DNA from: Mucor racemosus
Lineage: Eukaryota > Mucoromycota > Mucoromycetes > Mucorales > Mucoraceae
Length of the DNA stretch: 64,000 nucleotides
Reading direction: 5' to 3'
Assembly (NCBI GenBank): GCA_027405735.1
Contig: JAPEHQ010000003.1
Location: 2,108,001-2,172,000 of the forward strand
Shown here: positions 1-12,795 of the stretch, in pieces
Layout: each line of letters begins with the position of its first letter
Position numbering within the stretch: the stretch's first letter is position 1
Position numbers and translations under genes: made by a program
The notes under the pieces: generated by a model
The model's database searches: none
What the model was told of the DNA's origin: nothing
Seen by the model: only the letters and a program-made list of their open reading frames with translations

Positions 1-197
1 ATTAAAAAGATAAAAAGGGTGTTCTCCTTTGAAAATTTACCATTCTGTGTTGTTTGCTTTTTGGTTTTGATTTTAGACAATGTCTTTTCGATTTCTTCAA
101 GTTGAGATGATGTGAGAGCTTCTAATAATGATTCTGATTTCTCTGTAGGATGAAGTAAATCATTAACACATAATTGAAGATGTGAATTGGTTGTCAT
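1..197 (-). CDS. 5' part of an unidentified gene, cut by the window edge
   Basis: An open frame starts at an ATG (195-197) on the minus strand and runs off the left edge without a stop, giving about 65 residues. It begins MTTNSHLQLCVNDLLHPTEK and is followed by a Glu/Lys/Ser-rich helical stretch (SQLEEIEKTLSKIKTKKQ). A possible 5' splice site (GGTAAATT) lies near position 41, so the last ~13 residues may be intronic. I do not recognise the family; the visible part is charged and probably coiled or disordered. It is partial, so function cannot be judged. Confidence 0.5.
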   Translation of the reverse strand, partial: MTTNSHLQLCVNDLLHPTEKSESLLEALTSSQLEEIEKTLSKIKTKKQTTQNGKFSKENTLFIFL

Positions 198-1117
198 TAT
201 AAATATTTAATGAGATCTTTTGTAATGTAATAAACGCGTTTAGTTCAAAAGAAAAAGAGAAGGAAGAAATTCAAGAAATATAAAAAAAAAAAAAAAAAAA
301 AAAAAAAGGACATGTTAGTTATATATAAAGGTTTCGATTAGAATATAGGAGATGGAAAAATTTTCATCTTAATTGAACTGCCGAGTGAAAAATGGAAAGA
401 AGCTTCTTACTGGAGAAATCGTGAAAACCCCAGATGACGATATTTGTTTTATAAATCGCTTTAAAAAAGTGGTTTTCTCGATAAACCCCCCCAGGTTTCA
501 AACGCAAATGGTTTTTAAATGTATCCCTATAAGATGGATTTACAGCTTACAATGTACATCTTCATTTTCATTTCTTCATACTACTTAAACTAGTGGTTAC
601 ACTAATGTAGACTACTTTGATTTCATTTCAGTTTCTATTGGATATCACTGTTTATATTTTCCAAGATGGCAGATATTTTAAGACATTTTCCTTTGATAGG
701 ATGACCGGAGTCATTATCATTTGTGAAGTTGTAATGGCTACTGAATAAGTAGGAAATGTTTCATAGGAATTTTTCCACTTTAGTTAACCCTTCAACTAAT
801 CTTTTTTTGTAGTTTATATACTGAATCTCTACCTATTAGAATTTACCATTATGAAATAGAAAACACGCTAATTTTGTTTTGTTAAAATCGGCAAATCAAT
901 AAGCATTTGTGCTACCAAAGATCCTAAAGCTATTTGGTACTACTGATTTAATAAAATACATGTTACCTAACAGATGGATCAATTTTGGATAAAAGTTTAT
1001 GTTCAATGCTGTGCATATTTTGACTCATTTTCACTTGTTTAATATATCTTTTTTTTTTTTATGAAAAAATTGCTGTTAACCATAAAAGCAACTCCATCCT
1101 ATTATACATTATTATAC

Positions 1118-1149
<32 letters not shown>

Positions 1150-1840
1150 CCGGAATGCCGATATGTTGAACTGTTCTAGCCCATTTTTTTCTGGTGAAAA
1201 TTGTACCATTCTGTTCTGTTCTGTTTATTTTGCTTTGAATTATGGTTTTCCGTTTCCAGGTTACACATTTGATTTCTCTTTTTTATATCAAATTGGCATG
1301 ATTTCTTGTTGCAAATCAATTTTTCAATGCATAAAATAGAATGAAATATGACGATTGCAGTCTTTTTCCTTGTATTTTTTTTTGGGGGGGGGGAGAGTAC
1401 TTTGCAACATTGGGATTAGATTACATCCAATTGTAAAATTTCAATTGCTCTACAGTCAGCATATTTTGTTTCTTCAAGGAAAACTTTAATTTAAACGGCT
1501 AATTAACCTAAAAAAAAAATCTTTGGAAAAAAGAAATAGGTTAAACGCAAAGTTCGATATTAACAAAATACACAACAAAAAGCATAAAAAAAAACATCTT
1601 AGTTCATCAGGTACCGTTAATAGAGTCAAAATATCAAATGTTTGATATCGAACTGATAGAAAATTACATCCATTTATTGAAACACAAACAAACACAATAA
1701 GCTCATGCTGGGACGGGATGTTATTTTAAATGATACAAGCAATTATGATTTATTTAGGGAACGGTTTAGGTTGCACAAGATAACCCACTCCTCGGATTTA
1801 TAGATATTAAATCACAAGGCTGTTGATATATCATTTTCAA
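198..1840. other. AT-rich spacer without a supportable gene
   Basis: Between two minus-strand genes. It contains a poly-A run (~282-307), a (TA)n run (~1125-1149) and a run of ten G near 1383-1392, which stands out in this AT-rich DNA. The short open frames here have no coding character. Confidence 0.6.
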
Positions 1841-2304
1841 TTAATAGCGAGGAGGAAATGGAGGAAATGGAGGGAAGGTAGGTGGGGGAGGAAAAGGAGG
1901 GAAGGTAGGTGGAGGGGGGAATGGGGGGAAAGGAGGGAATGGAGGAACAGTAACAGGTGGGAATGGAGGGAAAGTAGGTGGGAATAATGGACGACGTTGA
2001 GCAGGTTCAACCAAGTTTTCTCTAGCACTGTATATCGTAAAATTGAGTAAAAATTAACATGCAAAATTACAAATAAAAAAACTTACACTAAAGCAGGAGA
2101 AGCAACACTAGCGTAATATTGTTCATAAAGTGATTTCCAGAGATCTTGAGCCGAGACGGAAGGAGGACGGACATCCGATTCCTCAGCAGCAGATGAGGTT
2201 ACAGCGTTGTTGTCTTGGTCCTCGACCGGAGCTGCAGCTACTTGCATAATTGTGACCAAGATGGCGACCAAAAGTAAAGCGATAGATGTAAAGCACTTTT
2301 TCAT
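1841..2304 (-). CDS. small secreted proline-rich protein
   Basis: Two exons, 2087-2304 and 1841-2027, separated by a 59-nt intron (donor GTAAGT, acceptor ATACAG); 134 residues. The N-terminus (MKKCFTSIALLLVAILVTIM, then QVAAAPVED) is a clear signal peptide with cleavage near VAA-AP. Residues ~23-75 are acidic and Ser-rich. The second exon encodes about 45 residues of near-regular Phe-Pro-Pro units (FPPFPPFPP, PPPPTFPPFPP) ending PRY. Without the splice the second exon would be read in a Leu/His-rich frame with no sense. There are no Cys pairs, so a disulfide-rich effector fold is unlikely. A cell-wall or matrix role is an inference from the Pro-rich secreted design; no family was recognised. 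Confidence 0.75.
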
Positions 2305-3240
2305 TTTATTAATATTGTTGTTTTGAATAATCTGGAGAAATGTTACGAATTTTCCTCATTTTTATAGTAAATTTTCTTGAACAATTCATCATATAAAATG
2401 TGGAATTATATCCAAAAAACCAAGAAAACCAACTTCTATTATTATAAATTCAAGCTGCTGACCGAACCAAGTCTGTTTATGTTAAAGGGGAAAGGAGCTT
2501 AATGCCTATTTACTCATATAGAAACCGCACAAATATAGGGCGATATTTATGATTTACTCGATGCTATTCCCAAACATGGTGATCTTCAACATCCGCAGTT
2601 GATCTTTTTTCTATTTTCATTTAAATGACCTGGAAACGTTATTCAAGAAAAGTAATATAACCCTTGCCAGGTCCAAGAACATGGAAAGGTCATTTGGTGG
2701 TAAACAAATCCCTTTTTTTAAAGCATGTTATTCAAGGCTTCGGGAAAAGGAAATGATTCGGATTTTATGTACGTTTAACCGCAGATTTGGCGTTTATAAT
2801 TTGCGCACAAAACATCAGGATGTGAGGCATATTGTATGAAATTTATTATTTTTAGTAGCAATAAAAAGCTAAAATATCATTGCAAACACACCATGAAATA
2901 AAAGAAAAAAGTTGATCATGATTACAAATACAATATACTATATTTCATTTAAAAATAGAATTCACAATGCAAAAGTATATTCAACGTTAATAAATTAGTC
3001 CGAATATTCTAAAACTTGCGTAGATTTTTCCTTGATTATTTGAAATTTTATTTTATCTAAACCATGCGGTATTTTTTATAGAAAAAATTGATAAATGTTT
3101 GATAATACAAGGTAATGCATATATTTACTATATCATGAATGCATACTCTATTGTCCTTGTTAATGCCAACATGTCAAATTCATTCGTGACTCGAGAGTGA
3201 CAGACTATTCTTGAAGCATTAACTGCATAGAAAAAAATTT
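2305..3240. other. divergent promoter spacer
   Basis: Lies between the minus-strand secreted-protein gene and the plus-strand SUMO ligase, so it should hold both promoters. AT-rich; no repeat or RNA gene seen. Confidence 0.5.
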
Positions 3241-3267
3241 ATGGTTCACCAACACCTTTCACATTGA
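3241..3267 (+). promoter_or_regulatory. short upstream ORF before the SUMO ligase
   Basis: ATG at 3241 opens an eight-codon frame (MVHQHLSH) closed by TGA at 3265-3267, two bases before the ATG chosen for the SIZ/PIAS gene at 3270. If both lie in the same mRNA, translation would have to reinitiate almost at once. Whether transcription starts upstream of 3241 cannot be seen. Confidence 0.35.
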
Positions 3268-3269
3268 GA

Positions 3270-5091
3270 ATGAACATCAACCTGTATAGAAGAAGAAGGT
3301 TACGATCCACACAACCTATCTTGACTAGAGTCCAGATCAAAGATCTCGGGCGAATTATTGGTTACACTTCATTTAGGCAATCTGTTGAGTTTCTCATGGT
3401 AAAAAGCTATATCTGACACATTGGGCATACATTCATTTAATTGTACTATTATATAGGACCCATATAATTATTTCAAATTGAGCAAATTGAAAATGGTTGA
3501 TATACATAACTATCTTTTGGAAAAAGAAATTACTACCGAGAAATGCCCAAATTCACATATTAGACAAAACGATCATTCTAGAGTCTTGATTTCGATCTTA
3601 TTTCCGGGATATCCAATCATTAAAGCAAGTGAGCATCATTATCAAGATTTAAGGGAAAAGTAAATAATGAGATTTCTTTTATTTAACATGAATTGTTTCT
3701 TACGCTCTATTATGCTGTTTTAGTCGTTCATCTCAGGCTAAATTAATTGATCTAGCCTATGATCAATTACCAACATCAGATAAATATGAAAGACTAGATG
3801 AATTATTTAGATCTGAGGTGAATTGGTTTAAAGAACCTTCAAAAGATGGCCGTTATTCCATTGATATACCATTGAAAAAATTGAATCGGTCTATCGTTGT
3901 AGAAGGACATGCCTCTTCTAATATAAACGTACGCTTGTTTTTATATTTATGGATATCTGAGCGAATGTCATGGACACCTGCTACGGATATTGAGTTATAT
4001 ATTGACAATACAGGGAAAGATTGCCTCTCTGACTCAGACAGGGTAAGTTGCTAATTTATAGCATCAATTAAACAGAAGTAAATGAAAACTAATCAATCTA
4101 TTAAATTCAAAGAAAACCTATGGTTATGGATTCAAACATACTGATATCACTGAGAAATCAGACTCAATTCAAAAAGCAAACAGAAGAAGCACAGGCACAC
4201 AGCCATTCATATTCAAATTTAATGGAAAGCAGCCTAATATTCGACATGTATCTGTCTGTGCCGTCATTGAAAAGTCTACTGATGAATTGACTAGCCAACT
4301 TTACCTGCAAACTGCATCTTTGTACATTGGACGTGCTATGGAAAAATCCAATAGAAATATACCTGTTGCTCAAAAAGTCCAACAAACAGTAGTTAAACTA
4401 TTAAATCAATACAATCTGAATGACAAATTACAACTACAAAAAACCGAAAGTTTATTTCTTTCATGCGCAGATGCTTTTATTGCTGAGTGGAACGGTAAAA
4501 GCTTTAGTAAACAATTGCTAACAATCCAAATCCAACTAACATAATTTATTTTTTTTTAAAAAAAAAGAGTATGAAGACGAGAAGAAAGATGATCAGGATG
4601 TCGAAATATTTGCTGGTGATGAAATTGTGTCCATGCTAGACCCTATCAATCTGGCAAGAATCCAACATCCTGCAAGATGTATATTTTGTACTCATAATAC
4701 CAGTTTTGATGCAGTGACATTTTTCAAATTTCAAGTAACTTCAATGATTTGGAACTGCCCTATTTGTTCTGTTAGAATCCGTGGTATTCAGGTAAAAATA
4801 AGCTACAAAAAAGGATACATTACGCCATTGACCCAACTAAATAAACTCATATAGGACCTGTATATAGATTATCAAACAAAGAAAGCTCTGGTCAAATACC
4901 CTGACGAAGAAAAGTTTTTGAGAGAAAGCAATGATACTTACAACATTATTTCCAACTTAAGTGAAGCTAAGGTTTCTACTTCAATTTCCGAGAAACGTCC
5001 TCCAGAATACCAAGTGATCTCCGTTGATGATGATGATGATGATAATGAAGCCGATAGAAATACCAAAAAACCAAAATTGGATGATGAATAA
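3270..5091 (+). CDS. SIZ/PIAS-type SUMO E3 ligase
   Basis: Six exons: 3270-3398, 3457-3659, 3724-4042, 4113-4494, 4568-4791, 4855-5091; 497 residues. The start is the first ATG after an in-frame TAG at 3228. Residues ~215-345 fit the PINIT region that precedes the catalytic zinc domain in Siz/PIAS proteins. The SP-RING spans ~362-430 (DEIVSMLDPINLARIQHPAR...WNCPIC), with zinc ligands C385, H387, C408 and C411. S390 replaces the Cys usual in C-x-H-x2-C-F-D, a position not needed for the single zinc of SP-RINGs. A SUMO-interacting motif, VISV followed by six Asp, lies at ~473-482, and the tail is basic/acidic (KKPKLDDE). SUMO E3 ligases of this family help Ubc9 modify nuclear targets. The N-terminus shows no confident SAP domain and is the least certain part. 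Confidence 0.85.
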
Positions 5092-5332
5092 TATTAATAA
5101 AATATAGACTTTTCTTTTAAAAAACTCTTCTCTCTAACAATACTCACGTATTTATAATGCATTTCTTTTTTTTTTTTTTTCTTGGGGATGTTTTGGTATG
5201 AAATATTACCCATTCCAAAGCTTTCGTGGGTTTTTTTAATACACAGTATATAGCTGGTAAAGGCTGAACTTTATGACGTTTGTGTCAAAAATGTGCACCT
5301 ATCATCATACAAAACTAGTAACTATATACTAG

Positions 5333-6545
5333 GTTCAAAAGTCATTGAGATAGGGGTTTTTTGTCTGAAATTTTCTACCGTTGTGAGAGGTTGTTGGTTT
5401 TTCATGGTGTTCGGAAAGTTTATATCTGTTCAGAATATAAGTGCATTGACCTAAAATTGACTTAAATTGATTATAATAAAATTTGAACTTCAAAATTCAA
5501 GTACAGTATTAATTTCTGTATTCACAAGATAGGTCTAATTGATTGCTACTCTGCATTTTTTGTTTCAGCAAAAAACATTGATTTTTCGTCGAAATAATCA
5601 AAATAATAGTTCACACTACAGCTTACAGTTTATGCTAACTGAGTTCCAAGTTTTTTTTGCAAAAAATGATCGAAAAATGATGAAAAAACAAAATCGTGTA
5701 ATAAATCAAGAACTGCAAAGTAAGTTGACCTAGAGTATTAAATAGCTTTTGTACAGTTTTGAATTCTGCATACATCTAAATAAAAATCAAAAAAACATTT
5801 CACGTTAAATTTTGCATAAAATGCAATTGAAATTTTGGAGGTTTTTTGACGATACACATCACTTTTTATAAGCATATTCAAAATATAATAAATGGCAATA
5901 ATGCGCAAAAAAATTATCTATCGATCGAGCTATCATTTAACATTTTAGCTACATTTTTCGTAGAGGAAACAACATTTTTGTCAAAAAATTTTTCAGTTTC
6001 AGAATCTGGGATGAGGGTATACAAGGGGAAAATGGATGCTAGAAATGGAGGTACCTTTTTGTACACTTTTTTGAGGATATCTCCACGAAAAATTAATATT
6101 TTGAAAAACTCTAAGTTGGATCTGAGAGAGCTCAACGAGCTTGATGATATGAATAAAAAAAAAATGTTGCTTAATTTAACCAATATTTTGAAACCTACTA
6201 TAGAAATGCCAAAAAAAATGAAAAAAAAATAAAAGTGCTCAGAATTTTTTTATATTCAAATATGTTATAAAGCTCTTCAAAACAAGTAAGTTTTATTATT
6301 AGAAAGTGTTAGTATAGCTTAATTTTTTCTAGAGATATGAAGCCTCAAAGTTTTCAATCCTTTAGCAGTGAAATACGCGTAAAAAATCTGAAACCTTAGC
6401 ACTGAAAAATTAATACCACCTGCAAAAAGTAGGATATTTCCGGATACTTGTTTTTGGATTAAAGCTGAACATCTCAGGTACATTGGCATATAATTTTTTC
6501 TTGATGTTATTTAGTGAAAAAAGAAGTTGAGCAGTGATAAAAAAT
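5333..6545 (+). repeat. repeat family A, copy 1
   Basis: About 1.2 kb repeated at ~20240-21645, 27200-28990, 37035-38470 (reverse) and, truncated, 56070-56172 (reverse). Landmarks shared by copies are the block around 5560-5730 (gatttttcgtcga, aactgcaaagtaag), an open frame at 5846-6232 containing MRVYKGKMDARNGG and ISPRKINILKNSKL, and the 3' block acatctcaggtacattggcata. Both strands are open over ~5914-6183. No transposase motif, terminal inverted repeat or LTR is visible. Aligned differences between copies mostly change the residue, which argues against selection on the open frame. Confidence 0.75.
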
Positions 6546-8072
6546 TGAGTCGATTTTCAAATTTTAAAAAGCGAGATATAAAATAAAAAAAGCTCTTTGA
6601 GTGGTGAAAAGTGTTGTTTTTGTGAACTTTCAAGTGCTTTATTTGTAGTTTTGAGATGTTAAACAGCCATTATATTTCATATTTTACATCATGCTAGCCA
6701 TCTCGCCTACCATTAATTAGTAAACAATCAGTTCATCGATAATTCTAAAATTTTTGCATTATTTTAGATTAGTCCGGCAATACAAAGCTCTTGAATGGTC
6801 CTTTTCCGATGTAATTTTAGGTACATAAATGTAATGTATATTCGCTGGCATTAATGAAAGCTAGGTTCATGTATCTATATATATATAATCAATGGCATTT
6901 TTTCCGATAAAAGTAATACAAAGTGCATAAGCAGACATTGGTTTTAAAGTATAAATTCCTAATTTTATATGCTTTAACCACAATCACATATTTCAAAATA
7001 TTTGCTTATTGATGCGGTCTGTATATCTCTGAATTATATACCATAAACTATGCTACAGTCCCTTGCATATTATTCAAAATATTTAGGAGTTGTGCACTTC
7101 AATTAGACTAGGCGTTTAACCTTGCTTGATCTTGTCCTGCCGTATTCATGCTGTCAAAATATTTATTGATAGGTAAAAAAAAAAAAAAATAAGCACCAGC
7201 CAACGCTTGTATAATTTACTTTTAACGCCTTTAGTTTTTATAATTCACATGTTTATCAATAACATGTGTGCAACAATAACAGTTATGTATCACATAAAAT
7301 TTTTCAGAAAAACAAAAAAAAAAAAGATTCGGGAATTCTTATTTAGTAAGAAAAAAAGATGCTCCACTAGTAAATGCATTCACACTATCAGGTTTCCTTT
7401 AATAAAACTGTTGATTAATATAATCAATTTGCATTTGAATGAGACTATGAACGATATATACAAAGGAACAACTTATCCAGAGTAATAAAATAATTATGTC
7501 CATCTTTTTTTATCAGTTACACAAGATTCAAGGCAAAGGCAAAACTATCTTCAATTTATTCTTCTTTCAAATCTATTCTATTTTGTACTGTGAGTATTTT
7601 CTCTGTATAGGTTGACTAAACTATAAGAGTAAAAAAAAAAAAAAAAGATCTCAAATTCAAACAAGAAGAAGTGTTATATTTTTATACTTGATATTTATAC
7701 ATGCGTTGATTCAATAATTGATTGGCTCTCTTGTAGATGATGAAAAAAAGCCGTTCATGACCTGTAAAAGTATAACATGTAAACCTGTAACTGTTTTTTT
7801 AAGAAGAATTGTGTCATTCGGGGTAACGTGGTGTCTTATTCATTAAAGTATTTCAGATAGAGCTGATAAAAATTCGCTTTTAAATTATTCAAATGTTCAA
7901 CCAAAAAGCTGAATGATATAGATTAGATCTTTAGTCATTGGCTGAAAAAAAAAACAAGAAAAAACAGGCCTGGTTCTAGTAAATATTATGAGGGGTAGTA
8001 GGATCCCTTTTTCTTCGTTCCGGCTTTCTCCACTTTCTCTAACTTTTTTGTTATTGTATTAAAGAAAAAAAA
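6546..8072. other. AT-rich spacer
   Basis: No gene or repeat recognised. Contains poly-A runs near 7171, 7315 and 7630. The last ~80 bases are pyrimidine-rich (ttctccactttctctaac) and probably form the core promoter of the next gene. Confidence 0.5.
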
Positions 8073-8679
8073 ATGAAGTTATTCAAGTCAACTCACGAAT
8101 ATAACTACGAATGGAGCTTAGTGTCTGCAGCTCAATGGCAAAAATACCCAAATCCTAATTGCCCTCATGTATCTCATGTAGATGTACTCAATCGTACTAT
8201 GGATCCTGAAACTGGCATCTTGACCACCGAAAGATTAATCACTGTAAACCAGAATATACCCACTATCATTAGAAAGATCTTAGGATCAAGTTCTACACAA
8301 TATGTTAGAGAAATCTCTATTATTGACCCTAAAAAGAAAACATTGACAATGCGCTCAATCAACTTGACATTATGTAACTTGTTGAGCTGCGAAGAGACTA
8401 TTGTATATCAAGAGCATCCTGAAGATCAACAAAAGTAAGTATAATACTAGGCTTATTTTGTATCGTTTTGACTAATTTTAATCAATGTGTAGAACTCAAT
8501 TTACTCAACAAGCAGCCATCAAAGCTGGTAGCTTAGTTAGTGGTTGGTCAAGTGTTTTAGAAGAATTTTCACTTCGTAGATTTCAACAAAATGCTGATGT
8601 TGGACGTGCTGGCTTCAATAAAGTATTAGAACGATTCGTTGTGATGGCTGAAGCACAACAAACAAAATCAACAGCTTAG
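8073..8679 (+). CDS. PRELI/MSF1 family phospholipid-transfer protein, Ups2-like
   Basis: Two exons, 8073-8434 and 8493-8679 (intron GTAAGT...TGTAG, 58 nt); 182 residues, the normal size of a PRELI domain protein. The start MKLF with HEYNY, then KYPNPNCPHV, DVLNR, LTTERLITVNQ, YVREISIIDPKKKTLTMRS and NLTLCNLL match the PRELI/MSF1 domain end to end. The MKLF opening and TERLITV...TMRS..NLT.CNLL pattern is closer to yeast Ups2 than to Ups1. Ups proteins work with Mdm35 in the mitochondrial intermembrane space and shuttle phospholipids between the outer and inner membranes (Ups2: phosphatidylserine). The C-terminus (SLRRFQQNADVGRAGFNKVLERF) is the usual closing helix. The gene symbol is left empty because assignment among Ups paralogues is by eye. 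Confidence 0.9.
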
Positions 8680-9492
8680 ATTATAGAGGATCATCCATTA
8701 TCATTATCAAAATCGATTTATATTATTTTTTTCATTACAAACAAAAAAAAAAATTACTATTATTTATTATTTCATACAAGCATTTCTCTCCTTTTTCCTC
8801 TTTCCCTCGTTCCATCTTTCTTATAAAAATGAAAATCGCTGCTGTTGTTCATATATATATTATTACAAAAACCATTCACTGTAGAATTGTATTTATTAAA
8901 TAAAAATTTTCTATTCTTTCTTCAAAAAAAAAAAAAAAATCTTTGCGGCTTAAATAATAAAAATTCAGGGGGGCCGAAGATGTGATTTTGTTATAAAATT
9001 CCATCTTGAAAGAGTTTTTAATTGATGAAATGCTAGAATAGCGTATAAAATTTCTCTTGTATTTTTATTTGTATTATGCAGAGGTGTATGAATACATTTT
9101 TTATAGGCAATTATATCGTTATAATTTACGCAAATACACACAAATACTGGCCACATGTGATTTTTTTATAAAACGATGAATTAATGCGTTCTTTTGTGAA
9201 TTGCAAAAAAGCGTTTTACATGGAAGGTAATTGTATTTATTATACAATAAGCATTTACAGTAAGTCCATAGTTTCATTATAAATATACAACGTTACAATA
9301 AAGCACAATCCAGTCTTAAATATTTGCCCCACACACACAAAACAATACACCGACAACATAAATGTATCAAATCAATTGACCAATCCTGAATATCAAGCTG
9401 ACACATTTTATTTAGTATTTTCACACTCATTTTCTTTCTTTCCTTGGGTTTTCAACGCTTTTTTTTCTTTTTGTATTGTTGCATTTATTATC
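8680..9492. other. spacer between Ups2-like gene and PEX16
   Basis: Holds the 3' end of the preceding gene (an AATAAA-like site near 8900 followed by a poly-A run at ~8925) and the promoter of PEX16. Nothing else recognised. Confidence 0.5.
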
Positions 9493-10908
9493 ATGGAGTA
9501 TTTGAATTTATATGAAGACTTTCTTTTAAAGAATGCATCTCAAATTACCAGCATCGAATCATCCCTGAGATCCCTTACATATATTTTGCCTGGTAAACAT
9601 TTTTAAATTATATAATAAGCACGACATATTCATTTGTAATTTATCTATTTATTTATCTATTAGGCAGATTTCATGATGCTGAATTAGCCTCTCAAGCACG
9701 TAAAGTAGAAATAAACCAAACTAATTCCAGCATACGTATACTAATAGATAATATAGTTTATGCTGCCTTAAATCTTGTAGGCTTATATCACAACTCGATT
9801 TTGAGAAGAGCTGCTCAAGCACACGCAGAAGAAAACAAGACAGGTCCTGTAGAAGAATCCACATTCAATAAATATCTTAACTTTTGGTCATCTAAATCAA
9901 AGCTAAATGCCTCAGCTTCAACTGTATTGTCTGTAATTTCTTACACCCAAGTTTTGATGGAAATGGCAGTTCTCAAGAAACTGGGCAAAAAGAAACAATG
10001 GCAATTAATCGCATCTTTAGAAGCTATAAAGTAAGCTTTTTCTGGTATATAATATTCATATTATTAATCTTTAGTTTAAAGGGTTGTTCTAAGGTTGGCA
10101 TTATTTCAAACAACTGGGCAACGTATGACACTCTATCCTACTCATTTGCAGAGAGATGTTGACCCAGCAACTCTAGTTTCAAATGGCTTAAACAACACAT
10201 CCAACAAAAATGATGGGTGGGTTGGACAGAGAACAGGTGTTACAGTGCCTTCTTTATCAAGTTCAATTGATCTTAATAATGGACTTCGAAACAAGAATGC
10301 GCATACAGATGTAACGGAATATTTACTATCCAAGGTTTTGACGCCCGAGAAACTTCGTAAACCTGAACAAATGGTTCAAATTCAAAAGAATATTTCAAAG
10401 TTGGGTGAATTGCTTTATATTTTAAGGCCATTAGCTTACGGTAAAGATTTAAGAAGTATTATTATAGATTCACAATGGTTGATTGACATGTTTTTTTTTG
10501 TCTAGTTTTATCAATTTTGCGTTGGGGTAAAAAGTCATGGCGACCTTGGTTTGTATCATTTTTGATTGAAATTGTATCCCAAATTGCAGTCAGAAAGGGC
10601 TATGAATCAGTTAACAATGGCCGCAATCATATGATGACTTTAGAGAAGCAGGAATTCAATAGAAGATTAAAGTTGATGCTTTTAAATGTCATGAGAGGTG
10701 CATTCTACCTTAAAATTACTCGTCCTCGTTTGGAAAGATTCTGCAATCGCACCGAATCAAAGCCTATTATATCCATGGCAGCAGGTAAGATTTTGGTCCT
10801 CTTTTTGCACAAAAACACTCATGTTTAAATATTTATTTTTGTATAGGTGTTCTTCGCGATTATTTGCCTCTTTGGGAACAGATTTACTTTTATACATCTG
10901 CTTCATAA
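9493..10908 (+). CDS. PEX16: peroxisome biogenesis protein Pex16
   Basis: Five exons: 9493-9592, 9664-10030, 10094-10440, 10506-10784, 10847-10908; 384 residues. Pex16 acts in peroxisomal membrane protein insertion and early peroxisome formation. Diagnostic blocks are [31 protein letters not shown] near the start, LGELLYILRPLAYVLSILRW, KKSWRPWFVSFLIEIVSQ (human: WGQRSWKPWLL) and the ending VLRDYLPLWEQIYFYTSAS, which fits the family's DYLPxWQxIYFY. The third intron (10441-10505) must be removed to join RPLAY to VLSILRWG; reading through it keeps an open frame but breaks the most conserved region. The next gene's ATG is only 180 bases past this stop. Confidence 0.92.
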
Positions 10909-11088
10909 AAAATATTCATATAATAATAATAAAGCAGTTGATCCCGAAATATTGCAGGCATTTGATGTATACCAATCAGTCGTTGGGTTTCACAGCGTTT
11001 ATCTTGGTGCGATATTAGTACTTTTTTTTTCTTTTTTTTTTTTTACAAATAGACTAGTTTTGTCTTTCTTTCTTTTTTACCTTAAATT

Positions 11089-12196
<1,108 letters not shown>

Positions 12197-12795
12197 TTTC
12201 TTCCTATTCCCTTTCTCCCTTTATCTTTGTTTATCCCCTTAATTTCCTGATTTACTAATAATACAATACATATATGTATATATAAACAGTTGCTATTTTG
12301 CATTTGGCCTTGTAAATTTGGCAAATTACTGATTCATTGTTATTTATTATGCACTGACATCCGATATTGATATTTTCAATCATTCGCGTGATATATTCTT
12401 ATTGTTTGATTTAATGTTTAAAGAAAATTTGCCACCGTTTTGATTTATAATTAGAAATTTGCAGCTTGAAGTTTGTGCTCAAATCAGACATTGCATTTTA
12501 AAGAATATGTTCGTATCTACATGATTCGTTTTATGCGCAATTTAAATGTCATTACACTTTAGAGCTTTTTTGCATTCGTTTGGTAATTTTTCTATAAACA
12601 ACTTGTATGCTAGAGGTATAAAAAATACGGGATCATGGCTATATTCTCGTTACATGAGATTTTTTCGGTGACTTTTTGCGGTAAAACAATTCCAAACGAT
12701 GATCAGTCCGGCCTGAGGATTCAGAAATCCATATTTAAGAAATGCACCAACCCAAATTTTATATACTTTCTCTTTGTCTTCATCCATAAATAAAT
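12197..12795. other. spacer / uS11 promoter region
   Basis: No gene. The 40 bases before the uS11 ATG hold an AT-rich box (ttttatatac, ~12757) followed by a pyrimidine tract (tttctctttgtcttcatcc), a typical arrangement before ribosomal protein genes. Confidence 0.45.

Noticed and set aside
1061..1339. 92-codon plus-strand frame
   Set aside because: Runs through a (TA)n microsatellite and has no conserved features or introns.
5914..6183. Minus-strand open frame in repeat A as a gene
   Set aside because: It mirrors the plus-strand frame of the same repeat. Both are broken in other copies and no family features are seen.
10441..10505. PEX16 reading straight through to MFFFV-stop
   Set aside because: Removing the GTAAAG...TCTAG intron joins RPLAY to VLSILRWGKKSW, which matches the conserved Pex16 core.
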